Both the position numbers and the translations under genes were made by a program. Below, piece by piece: positions 36,676 through 46,061 of a stretch of DNA of 64,000 bases (its first letter is position 1; every line of letters begins with the position of its first letter). Below the pieces are notes generated by a model. The model searched no databases. It saw only the letters and a list, made by a program, of their open reading frames with translations, and was not told the DNA's origin. Source of the stretch: Pseudomonas fluorescens (GTDB taxonomy: Bacteria > Pseudomonadota > Gammaproteobacteria > Pseudomonadales > Pseudomonadaceae); assembly GCF_902498195.1 (NCBI RefSeq), contig NZ_CABVIY010000001.1, positions 124,001 to 188,000 on the forward strand. The letters are read 5' to 3'.

Positions 36676-37632
36676 ATGAAAGCATTGCAGTTCGACAAAA
36701 CCGGCGATCTCTCGGCCCTGCGCTACGTCGAGGTGCCGACCCCGGTGCCCGGCGCTGATGAGGTGCTGGTCGAGATCAAGGCGGCCGGCCTCAACCCCAG
36801 CGATGTGAAGAACGTCCTGGGCCGTTTTCCCTACACCACCTTGCCGCGCATTCCCGGTCGCGATTTTGCCGGGATCGTCGTCGAGGGCCCGCCATCACTG
36901 ATCGGCCAGACGGTGTGGGGCACGGGCCGGGAGCTGGGCTTTTTCGCCGATGGCTCCCATGCGCAGTACGTCAAACTGCCGGCCAACGGCGTCGCCCTGA
37001 AACCCACGCATTTGAGCTTTACCCAAGCCGCCAGCCTTGGCGTGCCCTACACCACGGCGTGGGACGCGCTGGAGCGCAGCCTGGTGACCGCTGAAACCCG
37101 CTTGCTGGTGATCGGCGGCGGCGCGGTGGGCAGTGCCGCGCTGGCGTTGGCGAAAGTGCGTGGCGCCCAGGTACTGGCAGCGGCGCGCCGGCCCGAGCAG
37201 GTCAGCGACTTGCAAGCCCAGGGTTATCAGACCCTGCAACTGGACAAGCCCGAGGATCTGGGCGCGCAGGTGAATGCGGTGTTCAGCGGTGGCGCGGATG
37301 TGATCTTCGACACCACCGGCTTCTGGCTGCCAGCCTCCGTCGCGGCACTGGCCACGTTCGGGCGTATCGCCATCATCGCCGCACCGGTGGACGGCATGGT
37401 GCAGTTGCCGGCGCTGGCGCTGTATCGCAAGGGCGGTTCGGTGGTGGGAATCAACTCGTTGCTGTACGGCGTGCAGGCCTGTGCGGCGATGCTGGATCAG
37501 TTCGGCCAGTTCTTCGATCAGGATTTGTTGCCGTTGCCGCAAGGATTGTTCGAGTCGCCCTTGGCCGACGGGCTGGCGCGCTATGCGGACGTCAACCAGG
37601 GCAGCGGCGACAAAGTGATTCTGTTGCCGTAA
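36676..37632 (+). CDS. medium-chain dehydrogenase/quinone-oxidoreductase-like protein
   Basis: A 318-residue MDR-superfamily NAD(P)-dependent oxidoreductase with a GroES-like N-terminal domain (about 1-120, GLNPSDVKNVLGRFPYTTLPRIPGRD in two parts) and a Rossmann domain (LLVIGGGAVGSAALALAK near 140-157). The catalytic-zinc Cys/His pattern of alcohol dehydrogenases is absent, so it belongs with zinc-free quinone oxidoreductases or enoyl reductases. It follows the XapX gene in the same direction. The substrate is unknown. Confidence 0.83.
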   Translation: MKALQFDKTGDLSALRYVEVPTPVPGADEVLVEIKAAGLNPSDVKNVLGRFPYTTLPRIPGRDFAGIVVEGPPSLIGQTVWGTGRELGFFADGSHAQYVKLPANGVALKPTHLSFTQAASLGVPYTTAWDALERSLVTAETRLLVIGGGAVGSAALALAKVRGAQVLAAARRPEQVSDLQAQGYQTLQLDKPEDLGAQVNAVFSGGADVIFDTTGFWLPASVAALATFGRIAIIAAPVDGMVQLPALALYRKGGSVVGINSLLYGVQACAAMLDQFGQFFDQDLLPLPQGLFESPLADGLARYADVNQGSGDKVILLP

Positions 37633-37643
37633 CCACAATCAAA

Positions 37644-37732
37644 TGTGGGAGCGGGCTTGCTCGCGAAAGCGGTGCATCATTCAACATTGATGTGCCGGAC
37701 ACACCGCTTTCGCGAGCAAGCCCGCTCCCACA
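37644..37732. repeat. REP pair, class A
   Basis: Inverted class A copies lie between the dehydrogenase gene and selD. Confidence 0.9.
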
Positions 37733-37772
37733 GGGCTAGACTCGGTCGCACCGATCCTTGGAGGTCTATGCG

Positions 37773-38807
37773 ATGAACGAGCCGATCCGCCTGACCCAGT
37801 ACAGCCACGGTGCCGGTTGTGGCTGCAAGATTTCCCCTCAAGTCCTGGAAGTGATTCTGGCCGGCAGCGGGGCGCAGAACCTGGACCCCAGGCTCTGGGT
37901 CGGTAACGCTTCGCGCGATGACGCGGCGGTCTATTCGATTGATGAAGAGCGCGGCGTGGTCTCGACCACCGATTTTTTCATGCCGATCGTCGACGATCCT
38001 TTCGATTTCGGCCGCATCGCCGCCACCAATGCCATCAGCGATATCTACGCCATGGGCGGCGACCCGTTGATGGCCATCGCCATACTCGGCTGGCCGGTCA
38101 ATGTGCTGGCGCCGGAGATTGCCCGGGAAGTGATTCGTGGCGGCCGCTCGGTGTGCGACGAGGCGGGCATTCCCCTGGCCGGCGGGCACTCCATCGACGC
38201 GCCGGAACCGATCTTCGGCCTGGCCGTCACCGGGCTGGTGGAAAAACGCCACATGAAGCGCAACGACACCGCCACCGCCGGTTGCCTGCTTTACCTCACC
38301 AAACCCCTGGGCATCGGCATCCTCACCACGGCCGAAAAGCAGGGCAAGTTGCGCACCGCCGACATCGGCCTGGCCCGCGACTGGATGTGCACCCTGAACA
38401 AGCCCGGCAGTCGCTTCGGCAAACTCGACGGCGTGAGCGCCATGACGGATGTCACCGGTTTCGGCTTGCTGGGGCATCTGGTGGAAATGGCGGACGGCAG
38501 CGGGCTCACCGCGCGTATCCAGTACGACCGGGTGCCGCGCCTGCCGGGTGTGGAGTATTACCTGGAACAGGGCTGCATGCCGGGCGGAACCTTGCGCAAC
38601 TTCGACAGCTACGCCAGTCAGTTGGGGCGGCTGCAGGAGCTGCATAAACGGGTGCTGTGCGACCCGCAGACCAGCGGCGGCCTGCTGGTCGCGGTGACGC
38701 CAGCGGGCAATCAGGCGTTTCTCGACGTCGCCGCCGGACTGGGCCTGAACCTTGAACCCATCGGCGAGCTGGTCGAGCGACAGAGCCACGCCGTCGAGGT
38801 GTCTTGA
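37773..38807 (+). CDS. selD: selenide, water dikinase (selenophosphate synthase)
   Basis: A 344-residue enzyme making selenophosphate from selenide and ATP. The catalytic motif HGAGCGCK carries Cys16 and Lys19 (Cys17 and Lys20 in E. coli), so this form uses cysteine, not selenocysteine. The phosphate-binding segments [20 protein letters not shown] and [13 protein letters not shown] are typical. The start ATG at 37773 follows GGAGG by a normal distance; a longer frame would start inside that site. Its stop overlaps the selU start by one base, so translation is coupled. Confidence 0.96.
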   Translation: MNEPIRLTQYSHGAGCGCKISPQVLEVILAGSGAQNLDPRLWVGNASRDDAAVYSIDEERGVVSTTDFFMPIVDDPFDFGRIAATNAISDIYAMGGDPLMAIAILGWPVNVLAPEIAREVIRGGRSVCDEAGIPLAGGHSIDAPEPIFGLAVTGLVEKRHMKRNDTATAGCLLYLTKPLGIGILTTAEKQGKLRTADIGLARDWMCTLNKPGSRFGKLDGVSAMTDVTGFGLLGHLVEMADGSGLTARIQYDRVPRLPGVEYYLEQGCMPGGTLRNFDSYASQLGRLQELHKRVLCDPQTSGGLLVAVTPAGNQAFLDVAAGLGLNLEPIGELVERQSHAVEVS

Positions 38808-39910
38808 TGTCTGCCGACTTCACCGATTACCGCGACCTCTTCCTCAACGACCGGCCGCTGATGGATGTGCGCGCGCCGGTCGAGTTTTCCAAGGGCGCGT
38901 TCCCCGGTGCGGTCAACCTGCCGCTGATGAACGATCAGGAGCGGCAACGGGTGGGCACCTGTTTCAAGCAGCACGGTCAGCAGGCGGCCATCGAGCTGGG
39001 CCATCAGTTGGTGTCCGGCGCGATCAAGGCCGAGCGTATCCAGGCCTGGGCCGGTTTTGCCCGGGCGCATCCCGATGGCTATCTGTACTGTTTTCGCGGC
39101 GGCTTGCGCTCGCAAATCGTCCAGCAATGGCTCAAGGCCGAGGCGGGCCTCGATTGTCCGCGAGTCGCCGGTGGCTACAAGGCCATGCGGCACTTCCTGA
39201 TGAACACGGTCGATCAGGCGGTGGCCCAATGTGACTTCGTGTTGCTGGGCGGCATGACCGGCACCGGCAAAACCGAGGTGCTGACGCAATTGCCTGACGG
39301 GCTGGACCTTGAAGGGCACGCCAATCATCGCGGCTCCAGCTTCGGTAAACGCGCCACCGGCCAACCGACCAATATCGACTTCGAAAACCGCCTGGCGGTG
39401 GACCTGCTGAAAAAGCGTGCCCACGGCATTGAACACTTCGTGCTGGAAGACGAGAACCGCGCGATCGGCCGTTGTGCGCTGCCGTTGCCGCTGTATCAGG
39501 GCATGCAGCAGTATCCGATGGTCTGGCTCGAAGACAGCCTGCAAGGGCGGGTCGAGCGGATCCTGCGTGACTACGTGGTGGACCTGTGTGCCGAATTCAT
39601 CCATGTGCATGGCGATGAAGGCTTTGTGCTGTTTTCGGAGCGCATGCTGGACAGTCTGAACAATGTGCGCAAGCGCCTGGGGGGCGAACGGCATCGACGG
39701 CTGATGCTGGTGATGGAGGATGCCCTGGCCGAGCAGGGACGCAGCGGCACGGTGGAGGTGCACCGGGGCTGGATCGAGGCGTTGCTGGTTGAGTATTACG
39801 ACCCGATGTACGCGTTTCAGCGGGAGAAGAAAGGCGCGCGGATCGAGTTTGCGGGGGAGCGGGGGGCGGTGATTGAGTACCTGCGAGAGCGGGGCAGGCA
39901 GAGAGGGTGA
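38807..39910 (+). CDS. selU: tRNA 2-selenouridine synthase
   Basis: A 367-residue enzyme (also called MnmH/YbbB) that replaces sulfur by selenium at the wobble 2-thiouridine of certain tRNAs, via a geranylated intermediate. The N-terminal rhodanese domain (1-125) has the catalytic Cys95 in [12 protein letters not shown]. The C-terminal P-loop domain has [12 protein letters not shown] near 147-158. With SelD supplying selenophosphate, the pair forms a complete tRNA-selenation module. selA and selB are not in the window. Confidence 0.95.
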   Translation: MSADFTDYRDLFLNDRPLMDVRAPVEFSKGAFPGAVNLPLMNDQERQRVGTCFKQHGQQAAIELGHQLVSGAIKAERIQAWAGFARAHPDGYLYCFRGGLRSQIVQQWLKAEAGLDCPRVAGGYKAMRHFLMNTVDQAVAQCDFVLLGGMTGTGKTEVLTQLPDGLDLEGHANHRGSSFGKRATGQPTNIDFENRLAVDLLKKRAHGIEHFVLEDENRAIGRCALPLPLYQGMQQYPMVWLEDSLQGRVERILRDYVVDLCAEFIHVHGDEGFVLFSERMLDSLNNVRKRLGGERHRRLMLVMEDALAEQGRSGTVEVHRGWIEALLVEYYDPMYAFQREKKGARIEFAGERGAVIEYLRERGRQRG

Positions 39911-39930
39911 GGGTGGATTTGCCAGCCCTT

Positions 39931-39998
39931 TCGCGAGCAAGCCCGCTCCCACATGTCTTCAAGCAGTCGAATGTGGGAGCGGGCTTGCTCGCGAAGGG
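39931..39998. repeat. REP pair, class A, outward orientation
   Basis: Class A copies lie tail-to-tail with a short spacer between the convergent selU and histidine phosphatase genes. Confidence 0.87.
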
Positions 39999-40020
39999 GC
40001 CCGGACAGCCACCGAAAATC

Positions 40021-40695
40021 TCAGGTCGGGCACGTCTCCTGCCCATTATCCAATCCTTGCTTGTAGCTGTGGCTGACCAGGCTGGCCTTGCCGTTGTGCC
40101 AGGTCAGGGTCAGGACGAACAGCGAGTCGTAGTCGCTGGATTCCCAGTCCTCGGTGATTTTCTGCTTCTTGCCCAGCGCCTCCCCGGCGACCTTGTTGAT
40201 CAGTTCCGGCAGATAACCATGGGACCAGGCGGTGTAGATAACCGAGTTGTGATACTTGTCGTGGAGCAGCTCATCGGCCAGGTCGCTGGTGTCGTTCGCC
40301 CCGAAGTTGATGTTCACCGGCAAGCCGAGCTTGATCGCGCTGGGGCTGATGGTCATCAACGGGCGGATGTAGCTGTAGGAGTTGTCCAGTTCGCCTTCCT
40401 CGACGTTGCGTGTCGGGTTGGCGGCGAACACGAAGTCGGCCTTGCCGAATTTTTCCGGCAGCAGGGTGGCCAGGTCGATGGCCCGGTTCAGGCCCTGGCA
40501 ATTGAGCTGGCCCAGGCCGCCGACGGGTTTTTCCGCGTGGCGCAGGAACACCAGCGTCTGGGTGCCGTCCGCCTGTTGAGCGCGACTTTCGCGGGACTCC
40601 AGCAACATGAACAACGCGCTGGCCGCCAGCAGGGCGGGCAGGAAAATATAGGCGCGATGTTTGAAGCGATTGGCGAGTTTCAGAAAGTTCTTCAT
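40021..40695 (-). CDS. membrane-anchored histidine phosphatase family protein
   Basis: A 224-residue protein with an N-terminal membrane anchor or signal (about 15-33, YIFLPALLAASALFML). A histidine-phosphatase fold follows: LVFLRHAEKP near residue 48 carries the phospho-acceptor His in an RHA variant of the RHG motif. A second His lies in YTAWSHGYLPELI. The domain is shorter and more divergent than phosphoglycerate mutases. It probably acts in the periplasm. The substrate is unknown. Confidence 0.75.
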   Translation of the reverse strand: MKNFLKLANRFKHRAYIFLPALLAASALFMLLESRESRAQQADGTQTLVFLRHAEKPVGGLGQLNCQGLNRAIDLATLLPEKFGKADFVFAANPTRNVEEGELDNSYSYIRPLMTISPSAIKLGLPVNINFGANDTSDLADELLHDKYHNSVIYTAWSHGYLPELINKVAGEALGKKQKITEDWESSDYDSLFVLTLTWHNGKASLVSHSYKQGLDNGQETCPT

Positions 40696-41063
40696 GAAAA
40701 AATGGGTTCTTCAGCGTATTGGGTTAAGGCTGACAAACCTTTACACCGCGAATTTCCTGCGTCGGGTGTTTTCCATGTCGTGAAGCCGATCCGTTTCAAA
40801 AGGGCAGTGCTCAGAGTCCTCTGAAGCCCATTTGGTTCGATTCCGGCCTGAGGGCGCAGCAATCTACCGGTAACCTCGAACGGATTGCAGCGAAGGTTAT
40901 CGACAGGATGTTGCGGATTTGTGGACACCGTACACGCAGTGCAGCGCAGCGGCGCGGTAATCTCTTCGATCTTCACCATCAGTGATAATGATGGTCCCGA
41001 CCGTCGCATCGCGGGTTATCTCCATTATGATCGGCATTCTCAATTTTCCCGTGGACCTTGCCC
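40696..41063. other. intergenic, divergent promoter region phosphatase / glutathione transferase
   Basis: The 368 bases hold no supported gene. An imperfect operator-like inverted repeat CCATCA/TGATGG with a 7-base spacer lies at 40976-40994, about 70 bases before the glutathione transferase start. Its regulator is unknown. Confidence 0.4.
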
Positions 41064-41774
41064 ATGACCGATTTGTCTGCGTTCCCCATCACCCGAAAAT
41101 GGCCGGCCCGGTATCCGGAGTGGATTCAGCTGTACTCCTTGCCGACCCCCAACGGCGTCAAGGTCTCGATCATGCTCGAAGAGATCGGCCTGCCGTATGA
41201 GCCGCACCGCGTAGGTTTCGATACCAACGATCAGATGTCCCCCGAATTCCTGTCGTTGAACCCCAACAACAAGATCCCGGCCATCCTCGATCCCCATGGC
41301 CCGGATGGGCAGCCGCTTGCGCTGTTCGAGTCCGGGGCGATTCTGATTTACCTGGCCGACAAGAGCGGGCAACTGCTGGCCCAGGAATCGGCGGCGCGCT
41401 ACGAAACCCTTCAGTGGCTGATGTTCCAGATGGGCGGGATTGGCCCGATGTTCGGCCAGCTCGGGTTCTTCAACAAATTCGCCGGCAAGGACTACGAAGA
41501 CAAGCGTCCCCGTGACCGCTATGTCGAAGAGAGCAAACGCCTGCTCGGTGTCCTCAATCAACGCCTGGAAGGGCGGGACTGGATCATGGGCGAGCGCTAC
41601 ACCATTGCCGACATCGCGACCTTTCCGTGGGTGCGCAACCTGATCGGCTTCTATGAAGCGGGCGACCTGGTGGGCATTCAGAATTTCCCGAACGTCACGC
41701 GGGTGCTGGAGCGCTTCCTGGCGCGGCCGGCGGTGCAGCGCGGCCTGGAAATCCCGAAACCCCTCTCCAACTGA
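41064..41774 (+). CDS. glutathione S-transferase, YfcG/YghU-like
   Basis: A 236-residue cytosolic glutathione transferase. The thioredoxin-fold half (about 20-105) has [20 protein letters not shown] and the cis-Pro plus [14 protein letters not shown] glutathione site. The all-helical half has the N-capping motif [11 protein letters not shown]. Thr and Asn after SLPTP are the features of nu-class enzymes YfcG and YghU, which act as disulfide-bond oxidoreductases. The ATG at 41064 is preferred to a TTG two codons earlier. Confidence 0.88.
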   Translation: MTDLSAFPITRKWPARYPEWIQLYSLPTPNGVKVSIMLEEIGLPYEPHRVGFDTNDQMSPEFLSLNPNNKIPAILDPHGPDGQPLALFESGAILIYLADKSGQLLAQESAARYETLQWLMFQMGGIGPMFGQLGFFNKFAGKDYEDKRPRDRYVEESKRLLGVLNQRLEGRDWIMGERYTIADIATFPWVRNLIGFYEAGDLVGIQNFPNVTRVLERFLARPAVQRGLEIPKPLSN

Positions 41775-41788
41775 AACACCGCATACCC

Positions 41789-41888
41789 TGTAGGAGCGAG
41801 CCTGCTCGCGAAAATCCCCGGATCGCCGCGGAGTGTCTGGTTTGTCGCGTTATCGTTGACGACCATCGCGAGCAGGCTCGCTCCTACA
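41789..41888. repeat. REP pair, class B, long form
   Basis: Inverted TGTAGGAGCGAGCCTGCTCG copies. The spacer includes GTTATCGTTGACGACCATCG, the inner block shared with 29102 and 36263. It lies upstream of hemB. Confidence 0.87.
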
Positions 41889-41929
41889 GGATTTTGTGTG
41901 CCTTCGTCCCCGATTTTTCAGGAATACCC

Positions 41930-42904
41930 ATGTCCAGCCAGTTCCCCGAAGCACGTCCACGCCGTCTGCGCCGCAATGCGAGCCTGCGCAGCCTGTTCCA
42001 GGAAACCGAGTTCAGCCTGAACGACCTGGTGCTGCCGATTTTCGTCGAGGAAGAGATCGACGATTTTGTCCCCATCAACAGCATGCCCGGGGTGATGCGC
42101 ATCCCGGAATCGAAGCTGGCCGGCGAAATCGAGCGTTATGCCCGGGCCGGGATCAAGTCGGTGATGACTTTCGGTGTGTCGCACCACCTGGACAGCAGCG
42201 GCAGCGACACCTGGAATGAGAACGGCCTGGTGTCGCGCATGTCGCGCATCGCCAAGGATGCCGTGCCGGAAATGATCGTCATGTCCGACACCTGTTTCTG
42301 TGAATACACCGATCATGGCCATTGCGGCGTGCTGCACCACCATGAAGTCGATAACGACCAGACCCTGATCAACCTCGGCAAACAGGCGGTGGCTGCAGCC
42401 CGTGCCGGGGCCGATGTGATTGCGCCGTCGGCGGCCATGGACGGGCAGGTCCAGGCCATTCGCCGCGCGCTCGATGAAGCCGGTTTCAGCCAGACGGCGA
42501 TCATGGCCTATTCGACCAAATTCGCCTCGGCGCTCTATGGCCCGTTCCGTGAAGCCGGTGGCAGCGCGCTCAAGGGCGACCGCAAAAGCTATCAGATGAA
42601 CCCGATGAACCGCCGCGAAGCGGTGCGTGAATCGCTGCTCGACGAGCAGGAGGGCGCCGATGCGCTGATGGTCAAGCCGGCCGGTGCCTACCTCGACATC
42701 ATCCGCGACATCCGCGAAGCCTCGCGCCTGCCGCTGTCGGCGTACCAGGTCAGCGGCGAGTACGCGATGATCAAATTCGCCGCGCAGGCCGGCGCCATCG
42801 ATGAAGATCGCGTGGTGCGCGAAAGCCTGGGGGCGATCAAGCGGGCAGGGGCGGATCTGATCTTTACTTACTTCGCGATGGACCTGGCGTTGGCGGGGAT
42901 CTAA
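41930..42904 (+). CDS. hemB: delta-aminolevulinate dehydratase (porphobilinogen synthase), zinc type
   Basis: A 324-residue enzyme condensing two 5-aminolevulinate molecules to porphobilinogen in haem synthesis. The Schiff-base lysines are Lys197 (AYSTKFAS) and Lys249 (LMVKPAGAY). Cys122, Cys124 and Cys132 in [15 protein letters not shown] reproduce the active-site zinc triad of E. coli HemB. The well-studied P. aeruginosa enzyme lacks this triad and uses magnesium, so this is probably a second, zinc-dependent paralogue. AGGAAT precedes the ATG. Confidence 0.95.
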   Translation: MSSQFPEARPRRLRRNASLRSLFQETEFSLNDLVLPIFVEEEIDDFVPINSMPGVMRIPESKLAGEIERYARAGIKSVMTFGVSHHLDSSGSDTWNENGLVSRMSRIAKDAVPEMIVMSDTCFCEYTDHGHCGVLHHHEVDNDQTLINLGKQAVAAARAGADVIAPSAAMDGQVQAIRRALDEAGFSQTAIMAYSTKFASALYGPFREAGGSALKGDRKSYQMNPMNRREAVRESLLDEQEGADALMVKPAGAYLDIIRDIREASRLPLSAYQVSGEYAMIKFAAQAGAIDEDRVVRESLGAIKRAGADLIFTYFAMDLALAGI

Positions 42905-42923
42905 AACCCACCACAGATCCCCT

Positions 42924-43013
42924 TGTGGGAGCGGGCTTGCTCGCGAATGCGGTCTGACATTCAACATTTCTGTTGTCTGACACACCGCCATCGCGAGCAG
43001 GTTCGCTCCTACA
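42924..43013. repeat. hybrid REP pair, class A left arm and class B right arm
   Basis: The left arm is class A (TGTGGGAGCGGGCTTGCTCG). The right arm is class B (CATCGCGAGCAGGTTCGCTC, then CTACA). The arms pair imperfectly. It lies between the convergent hemB and monooxygenase genes. Confidence 0.85.
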
Positions 43014-43030
43014 GGGGATTTTTGGTGAAC

Positions 43031-44566
43031 TCAGGCTCTGCCGAAAAACGGCCGGATCCCGTGGTCCCGGAAATACCGCTCGATCACCTTCGGGTCCGAA
43101 CAGGTTTCGGCAATCGCCACATAGGTGTCCGGACGCAACAGATAGAACCCGTTGCGGCCCAGGCCCGCCGCTTCAAATGCCGGTCGCCAGTCGAACACGT
43201 GCAGGGGCAGGTGATGCTCGTGGCACCAGGCGATCATCTCGTCGCTGGTGTCGCCATACACATGCACCTGCCAGGTCGGACACTTGAGCGGTTCGAAATT
43301 GTCGCCCTCGCCATCGTGCGCCCAGGGCAGGCGGTCGCCGCCGTGAACGTGCCCGGCAACGCCCGCGCTCAAGGGCATGCCGCGGTAGTTCAGGGTGATC
43401 TGCGACACCGTGCGGAAGAGAAATTCGCGGGACTTTTCAAACGAGGCCATTTTCGGCAGCAGGAACGGCGCCACGCGCGTGCGCAGCAGGTCGGCCACGC
43501 GGCCCTCGGCGGTAGCGAAGGTGAAGACCCGGTCGGTGGTGGCCACCAGTTTGCGGGCAAAGGCCATGCGTTCGGTTTCAAAGCTGGCGAGCAACTGGGC
43601 CTTGGCACCGCCACTCAACACGGCGGCGAGTTTCCAGGCGAGGTTGATCGCATCGCCAATCCCGGTGTTCATGCCCTGGCCACCGGCGGGGCTGTGCACA
43701 TGAGCGGCGTCGCCCAGTAAAAACGCACGTCCGGTGCGAAAGTGATCCGCCACCCGATGGTGCACGCGGTAGGTCGAGAACCAGTTCACTTGCTCGATGT
43801 TCACTTGCATATTTTCAATGGCGTGGCTGCTGACGTCTTCGAATCGCAGGGTCTCGGCGCGCTCGGCCCGCTCATCGCGGACCGTGCCGATCAAGCGCGC
43901 ACGGCCTTGACCGTCCAGCGGGAACACGGCCAGGAAGTCCGCTTCATCGAGGTCCACATGCAGTTCACCGTTGGACGCCGGTCCACTGGCCTGCACATCG
44001 GCGACATAGAAAATCTGTTGATAGGTGCCGCCGGGGAATCCGGTGTCCAGAGTCTTGCGCACAATCGACCGGGCACCGTCGCAACCGGCGATGTAGCAGG
44101 CCTGGCAGATTTCCTGCTGACCGTCAGGCAGGCGCAGCGTGGCGATGATGTCGTCGCCGGTTTCCTCGAAGCCGAGCAGTTCGGTGTCGCGTTCGACGCT
44201 GATGCCGAAGGTTTCGAGGCGGTCGATCAGCAGCCGTTCGTGGGCGTCCTGGGGGAATATTTCCATGAATGCATAGGGCGTGAGGCCCTCACCGACGCGG
44301 CTCAAGGGCAGGCGCGACACGGGTTTGCCCTTGACCCAGAAATTGGCCGCCGCCACGCGGTGGCCTTTCTCGATGATCACATTGGCCAGGTCAAGCTGAC
44401 GGTACAACTCCAGGGTTCGCGCCTGTACGGCCACCGCCCGCGACGTGGTGCCGGCGGCGGATACCTTGTCGACAATCCGTACGCGAATACCCAGTTTGCT
44501 CAGCCACAGTGCCAGTACCAGTCCGGTCGGGCCGGCACCGATGATCAACACGTCGCTACGTTGCAT
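43031..44566 (-). CDS. FAD-dependent aromatic monooxygenase (PheA/TfdB-like)
   Basis: A 511-residue class A flavoprotein hydroxylase. The N-terminal FAD motif DVLIIGAGPTGLVLALWLSK (residues 5-24), the DG motif region CYIAGCDGARSIVRK and the second FAD motif GDAAHVHSPAGGQGMNTGIG are intact. The C-terminal thioredoxin-like dimerisation domain (about 400-511) is present. Such enzymes hydroxylate phenolic rings using NAD(P)H and oxygen. The substrate is not predictable, and no ring-cleavage gene is adjacent. Confidence 0.87.
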   Translation of the reverse strand: MQRSDVLIIGAGPTGLVLALWLSKLGIRVRIVDKVSAAGTTSRAVAVQARTLELYRQLDLANVIIEKGHRVAAANFWVKGKPVSRLPLSRVGEGLTPYAFMEIFPQDAHERLLIDRLETFGISVERDTELLGFEETGDDIIATLRLPDGQQEICQACYIAGCDGARSIVRKTLDTGFPGGTYQQIFYVADVQASGPASNGELHVDLDEADFLAVFPLDGQGRARLIGTVRDERAERAETLRFEDVSSHAIENMQVNIEQVNWFSTYRVHHRVADHFRTGRAFLLGDAAHVHSPAGGQGMNTGIGDAINLAWKLAAVLSGGAKAQLLASFETERMAFARKLVATTDRVFTFATAEGRVADLLRTRVAPFLLPKMASFEKSREFLFRTVSQITLNYRGMPLSAGVAGHVHGGDRLPWAHDGEGDNFEPLKCPTWQVHVYGDTSDEMIAWCHEHHLPLHVFDWRPAFEAAGLGRNGFYLLRPDTYVAIAETCSDPKVIERYFRDHGIRPFFGRA

Positions 44567-44811
44567 GACCTGTCCTCCTTAACGAGTCAGGCAAGTATGG
44601 TCCAAACAGGCCGGACAGCCAGGCCATGCGCCAAGCGGGGGGTGATGCATCAACAATCAGAAATCAATAATGCGTATCACAGCTATTTGCAGGAACCGAG
44701 CTTGCATGGGGTGTGTAGGCGCGGGGAACGGCGCTTGTGGGCAACGGTCATAGCCAGCACCCTGCCATCGGCCTTATGGTTGATCCGGCGCAGTCAATGA
44801 CCAGGAGCACC

Positions 44812-45903
44812 ATGCAAGCCCATCGATTGATCATGAGCGTCGCCGCCTTGCTGGTGCTGGCCGGTTGCGGCAGTCAACGGACCCAGGAACCCCCGGCGCG
44901 CAAGCCCGCCGAGGTCCGGGCGCAGATCGTCCGCCTGTTGCCGGCCAAAACCGTCGACCGCCAGGGCTGGGCCACGGATATCCAGGCCGCGTTTGCCGCG
45001 CAGCAGATTGAACCAACCACGCAAAACCTCTGTTCGGTGCTGGCCGTCACCGAGCAGGAATCGACCTTCCAGGCCGATCCGTCCGTGCCGGGCCTGGGCA
45101 AGATCGCCCGTGACGAAATCGACCGCCGGGCCGCCAGCGCGCACATTCCCGGCCTGTTGGTCAGCGGTGCGTTGCAGGTGCGCTCACCCAACGGCAAAAG
45201 CTACAGCGACCGCCTGAATGCAGCCCGCAGCGAAAAGGAGCTGAGCGCGATTTTCGATGACTTCATCGGCATGGTGCCCATGGGCAAGACCCTGTTCGCG
45301 GGGTTCAACCCGGTGCACACCGGCGGCCCGATGCAGGTCAGCATCGAGTTTGCCGAGAAGGAGGCGAAGGACTATCCGTATCCGGTGGACGGCTCGATTC
45401 GCCGTGAAGTCTTTTCCCGCCGGGGCGGCATGTACTTCGGCATCGCGCATTTGCTGGGATATCCGGTCAGCTACAAGCAACCGCTGTATCGTTTTGCCGA
45501 TTTCAATGCCGGCTGGTACGCCAGTCGCAACGCTGCGTTCCAGAACGCCGTGAGTCGGGCCTCGGGCATCCCGCTGGCGCTGGACGGCGATCTGGTCCGG
45601 TATGACTCGATCATGCCCGGCACCACGGAAAAGGCCGTGCGCGCCCTCGGCAAGCAGTTGGAGATGCGCAATCCGACTATCAGGGATCAACTGGAGCAGG
45701 GCAACACGCTGGCGTTCGAGAACAGTGACCTCTATCAGCGGGTCTTCGCCCTGGCCGAACAGGCTGAGGGCCGTTCATTGCCCCGTGCGGTACTGCCGGG
45801 GATCGTGCTGCAAAGCCCGAAAATCACCCGCAAACTCACCACGGCGTGGTTTGCCAAACGGGTCGATGAGCGTTATCAGCGCTGTTTGGCGCGCGCGGAT
45901 TAA
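44812..45903 (+). CDS. DUF1615 lipoprotein
   Basis: A 363-residue exported lipoprotein: signal peptide 1-18 with the lipobox LVLAGC (Cys19). The DUF1615 domain fills the rest, including TEQESTFQADPSVPGLG and FAGFNPVHTGGPMQVSIEF. The first of these looks like the Glu-Ser region of lytic transglycosylase-like folds, which would suggest peptidoglycan contact, but this is inference. AGGAG six bases before the ATG fixes the start. A strong terminator follows at 46007-46037. Confidence 0.85.
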   Translation: MQAHRLIMSVAALLVLAGCGSQRTQEPPARKPAEVRAQIVRLLPAKTVDRQGWATDIQAAFAAQQIEPTTQNLCSVLAVTEQESTFQADPSVPGLGKIARDEIDRRAASAHIPGLLVSGALQVRSPNGKSYSDRLNAARSEKELSAIFDDFIGMVPMGKTLFAGFNPVHTGGPMQVSIEFAEKEAKDYPYPVDGSIRREVFSRRGGMYFGIAHLLGYPVSYKQPLYRFADFNAGWYASRNAAFQNAVSRASGIPLALDGDLVRYDSIMPGTTEKAVRALGKQLEMRNPTIRDQLEQGNTLAFENSDLYQRVFALAEQAEGRSLPRAVLPGIVLQSPKITRKLTTAWFAKRVDERYQRCLARAD

Positions 45904-45973
45904 GATCAAGAGATCGCAGCCTGCGGCAGCTCCTACAGAGCAATTGTTCGCGATGCCGAAGGCTGTGATCTTC
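45904..45973. repeat. degenerate REP pair, class C, outward orientation
   Basis: A good class C copy (GATCGCAGCCTGCGGCAGCT) is followed by a decayed inverted copy (GCCGAAGGCTGTGATCTTCG). The second copy has lost its GTAGGAG end. Confidence 0.7.
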
Positions 45974-46006
45974 GCGGGCGTCCAGCCAACCATTATCGCA
46001 GGCATG

Positions 46007-46037
46007 AAAAAGCCCGGCTGATCAGGCCGGGCTTTTT
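46007..46037. terminator. bidirectional Rho-independent terminator
   Basis: The stem AAGCCCGGC/GCCGGGCTT has a 7-base loop, with A run on the left and T run on the right. It serves the convergent DUF1615 and tandem-repeat protein genes. Confidence 0.88.
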
Positions 46038-46061
46038 GTCAGGAGCGGTGGAGCAATGTGT

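Noticed and set aside
37773..38807. Possible selenocysteine codon in selD
   Set aside because: The catalytic motif GCGCK is encoded with ordinary Cys codons; no in-frame TGA with SECIS-like structure is present.
44567..44811. A small frame starting ATGCATCAACAATCAG upstream of the DUF1615 gene
   Set aside because: It has no ribosome binding site, overlaps the DUF1615 start and has an unlikely composition.
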